Below are positions 63,104-64,000 of a stretch of 64,000 nucleotides of DNA, one piece after another (positions within the stretch are counted from its first letter, which is position 1; every line of letters starts with the position of its first letter). The translations under genes and the position numbers were made by a program. The DNA is taken from positions 29,985,744 to 30,049,743 of the forward strand of contig CM032123.1 in NCBI GenBank assembly GCA_018894105.1, written 5' to 3'. The stretch is from Jacaranda mimosifolia (lineage: Eukaryota; Streptophyta; Magnoliopsida; Lamiales; Bignoniaceae). Below the pieces are notes generated by a model. It had not been told where the DNA came from, searched no databases, and saw only the letters and a list, made by a program, of their open reading frames with translations.

Positions 63104-63182
63104 GGTTTTTTAACTATTTTTTTATGACAAGGAGGTAAACCGCTTGTTTCGAATTTCATAGGGGGTTAAAAGATTTTTGCCC
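63104..63182. mobile_element. Isolated MULE-type terminal repeat
   Basis: The reverse complement starts gggcaaaaatcttttaaccc, then cctatgaaattcgaaacaagc, and continues to acctccttgtcat. This is the same layout as the terminal repeats of the nested MULE at 60773-61945. No partner terminus was found upstream within the window, so it is a fragment or the partner is too diverged. Confidence 0.5.
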
Positions 63183-64000
63183 ATCAATTATTGGTTCATC
63201 CTTAAATGTCTTCAATAACTCCTATAATTGAAAATAGACTAAGTCCGTTTGTCATAGAGAACTCATAATTCAAATAACACATTGAAACATGTAATAATCG
63301 TTGAAATGTACAAAATATGTTTTTGTCAATCTTGTCAATCCGAATAATTACGTCCCTCATATATTAATACTCAATATTAATAACAAAATTTTTGTAATGA
63401 TGTAAATGAAAAACAAATTGAAGACTAGAACGTTTATGGTCCATTGACATTCCAATTCTTTATTTGATTGTCATTACATCAAACAAATTCAGGTAGATGA
63501 AAAGACCAAAGACTTAGTGTGATGAATGATGCTTTCTATCAAAAACTTTCTTAAATAGGAGACTTCAAATTGCCCAGAAAACAAGACTCAACAAAATGAG
63601 TAGCATCATTTCAATTCAAAACAGCTAATAACATTCATAAACATGCAATGGCACATAAATATTCTCCCTTATATCCATCATCATCATGCAAGTAATTAAA
63701 AATCAATCAGTAACAAATGAGAAGAATCCACCCCTTCTCTCTACATCCCATCCTCCTTTTTAATTTCACCAACTCTAAGTAATTCTATCATATTCTACTA
63801 ATAGAATATGTAAAATCAAAAGAAAGTATGCAACACTTACATTGAAATTTTCCAAAAAACTCGACGCTGAAAAAGAAATATCTACCACAGTTGAGAAATC
63901 CTATGTCATTAAGCACATGTTTCAATAACAATATTTAACTTTAGATGAACTATAGAATTCAACACAAGTCAAAATTTCAAGTATTTGATCACGTTATTGC
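63183..64000. other. AT-rich intergenic DNA to window end
   Basis: No gene, RNA or complete mobile element is recognised. Confidence 0.5.

Noticed and set aside
1..64000. Endogenous viral sequences, bacterial-type operons or defence systems
   Set aside because: No viral coat, movement or replicase motifs and no prokaryotic gene organisation were seen. All reverse transcriptase-like content fits LINE or LTR retrotransposons.

Overview
The window is nuclear DNA of a flowering plant, most likely a eudicot. The evidence is a long split gene with AT-rich GT..AG introns, many plant-type transposons (MULE, hAT, Copia, L1-like LINE) and a small piece of plastid DNA. There are only two convincing host genes: UTP20 (8459-39158, + strand) and a trihelix-like/coiled-coil gene (43720-45033, + strand). 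Nearly everything else is transposon-derived.

Layout. 1-765: AT-rich, no gene. 766-7594: a complete 6.8-kb Mutator-like element flanked by the identical 10-bp repeat gtacaaaata. It carries a decayed MURA-type transposase on + and a convergent GRF-type zinc-finger/membrane ORF on -, an architecture reminiscent of maize MuDR (mudrA/mudrB). 7605-8458: a probable MITE and the UTP20 promoter, with a TATA box and a telo-box-like motif. 8459-39158: UTP20, reconstructed here as 31 exons totalling 8103 nt (2700 codons plus stop) with every junction in phase. Its 6.4-kb intron 4 holds a solo Copia-type LTR with a perfect 5-bp target duplication and a truncated antisense hAT transposase gene. Intron 20 holds a hAT MITE.

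39655-42278: a 1.1-kb hAT-type MITE with an exact 8-bp target duplication, then a second MITE-like inverted repeat that contains plastid trnA-intron and trnI-GAU fragments. 43720-45033: the trihelix-like gene. 46618-47167: a hAT MITE whose end matches the hAT end in UTP20 intron 4. 48511-52107: a decayed autonomous hAT. 52.8-56.5 kb: a dead LINE on the - strand (RT, zf-RVT, RNase H) with an internal 182-bp tandem duplication. 56.5-62.8 kb: two long Copia-type LTRs head to head about 100 bp apart. The right LTR contains a 1.7-kb hAT-type element, which itself contains a 1.17-kb MULE with its own target duplication, a three-level nest. 62.8-64 kb: AT-rich, with one further MULE-type terminus.

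UTP20 is a housekeeping ribosome-biogenesis gene; its introns and flanks have tolerated repeated insertions. No new enzymatic or defence system was found. The least ordinary items are the two-gene MULE, the nested and inverted LTR cluster, and the plastid chimera inside a MITE. No similarity search was possible, so family names rest on motif recognition and boundaries on target duplications read by eye.
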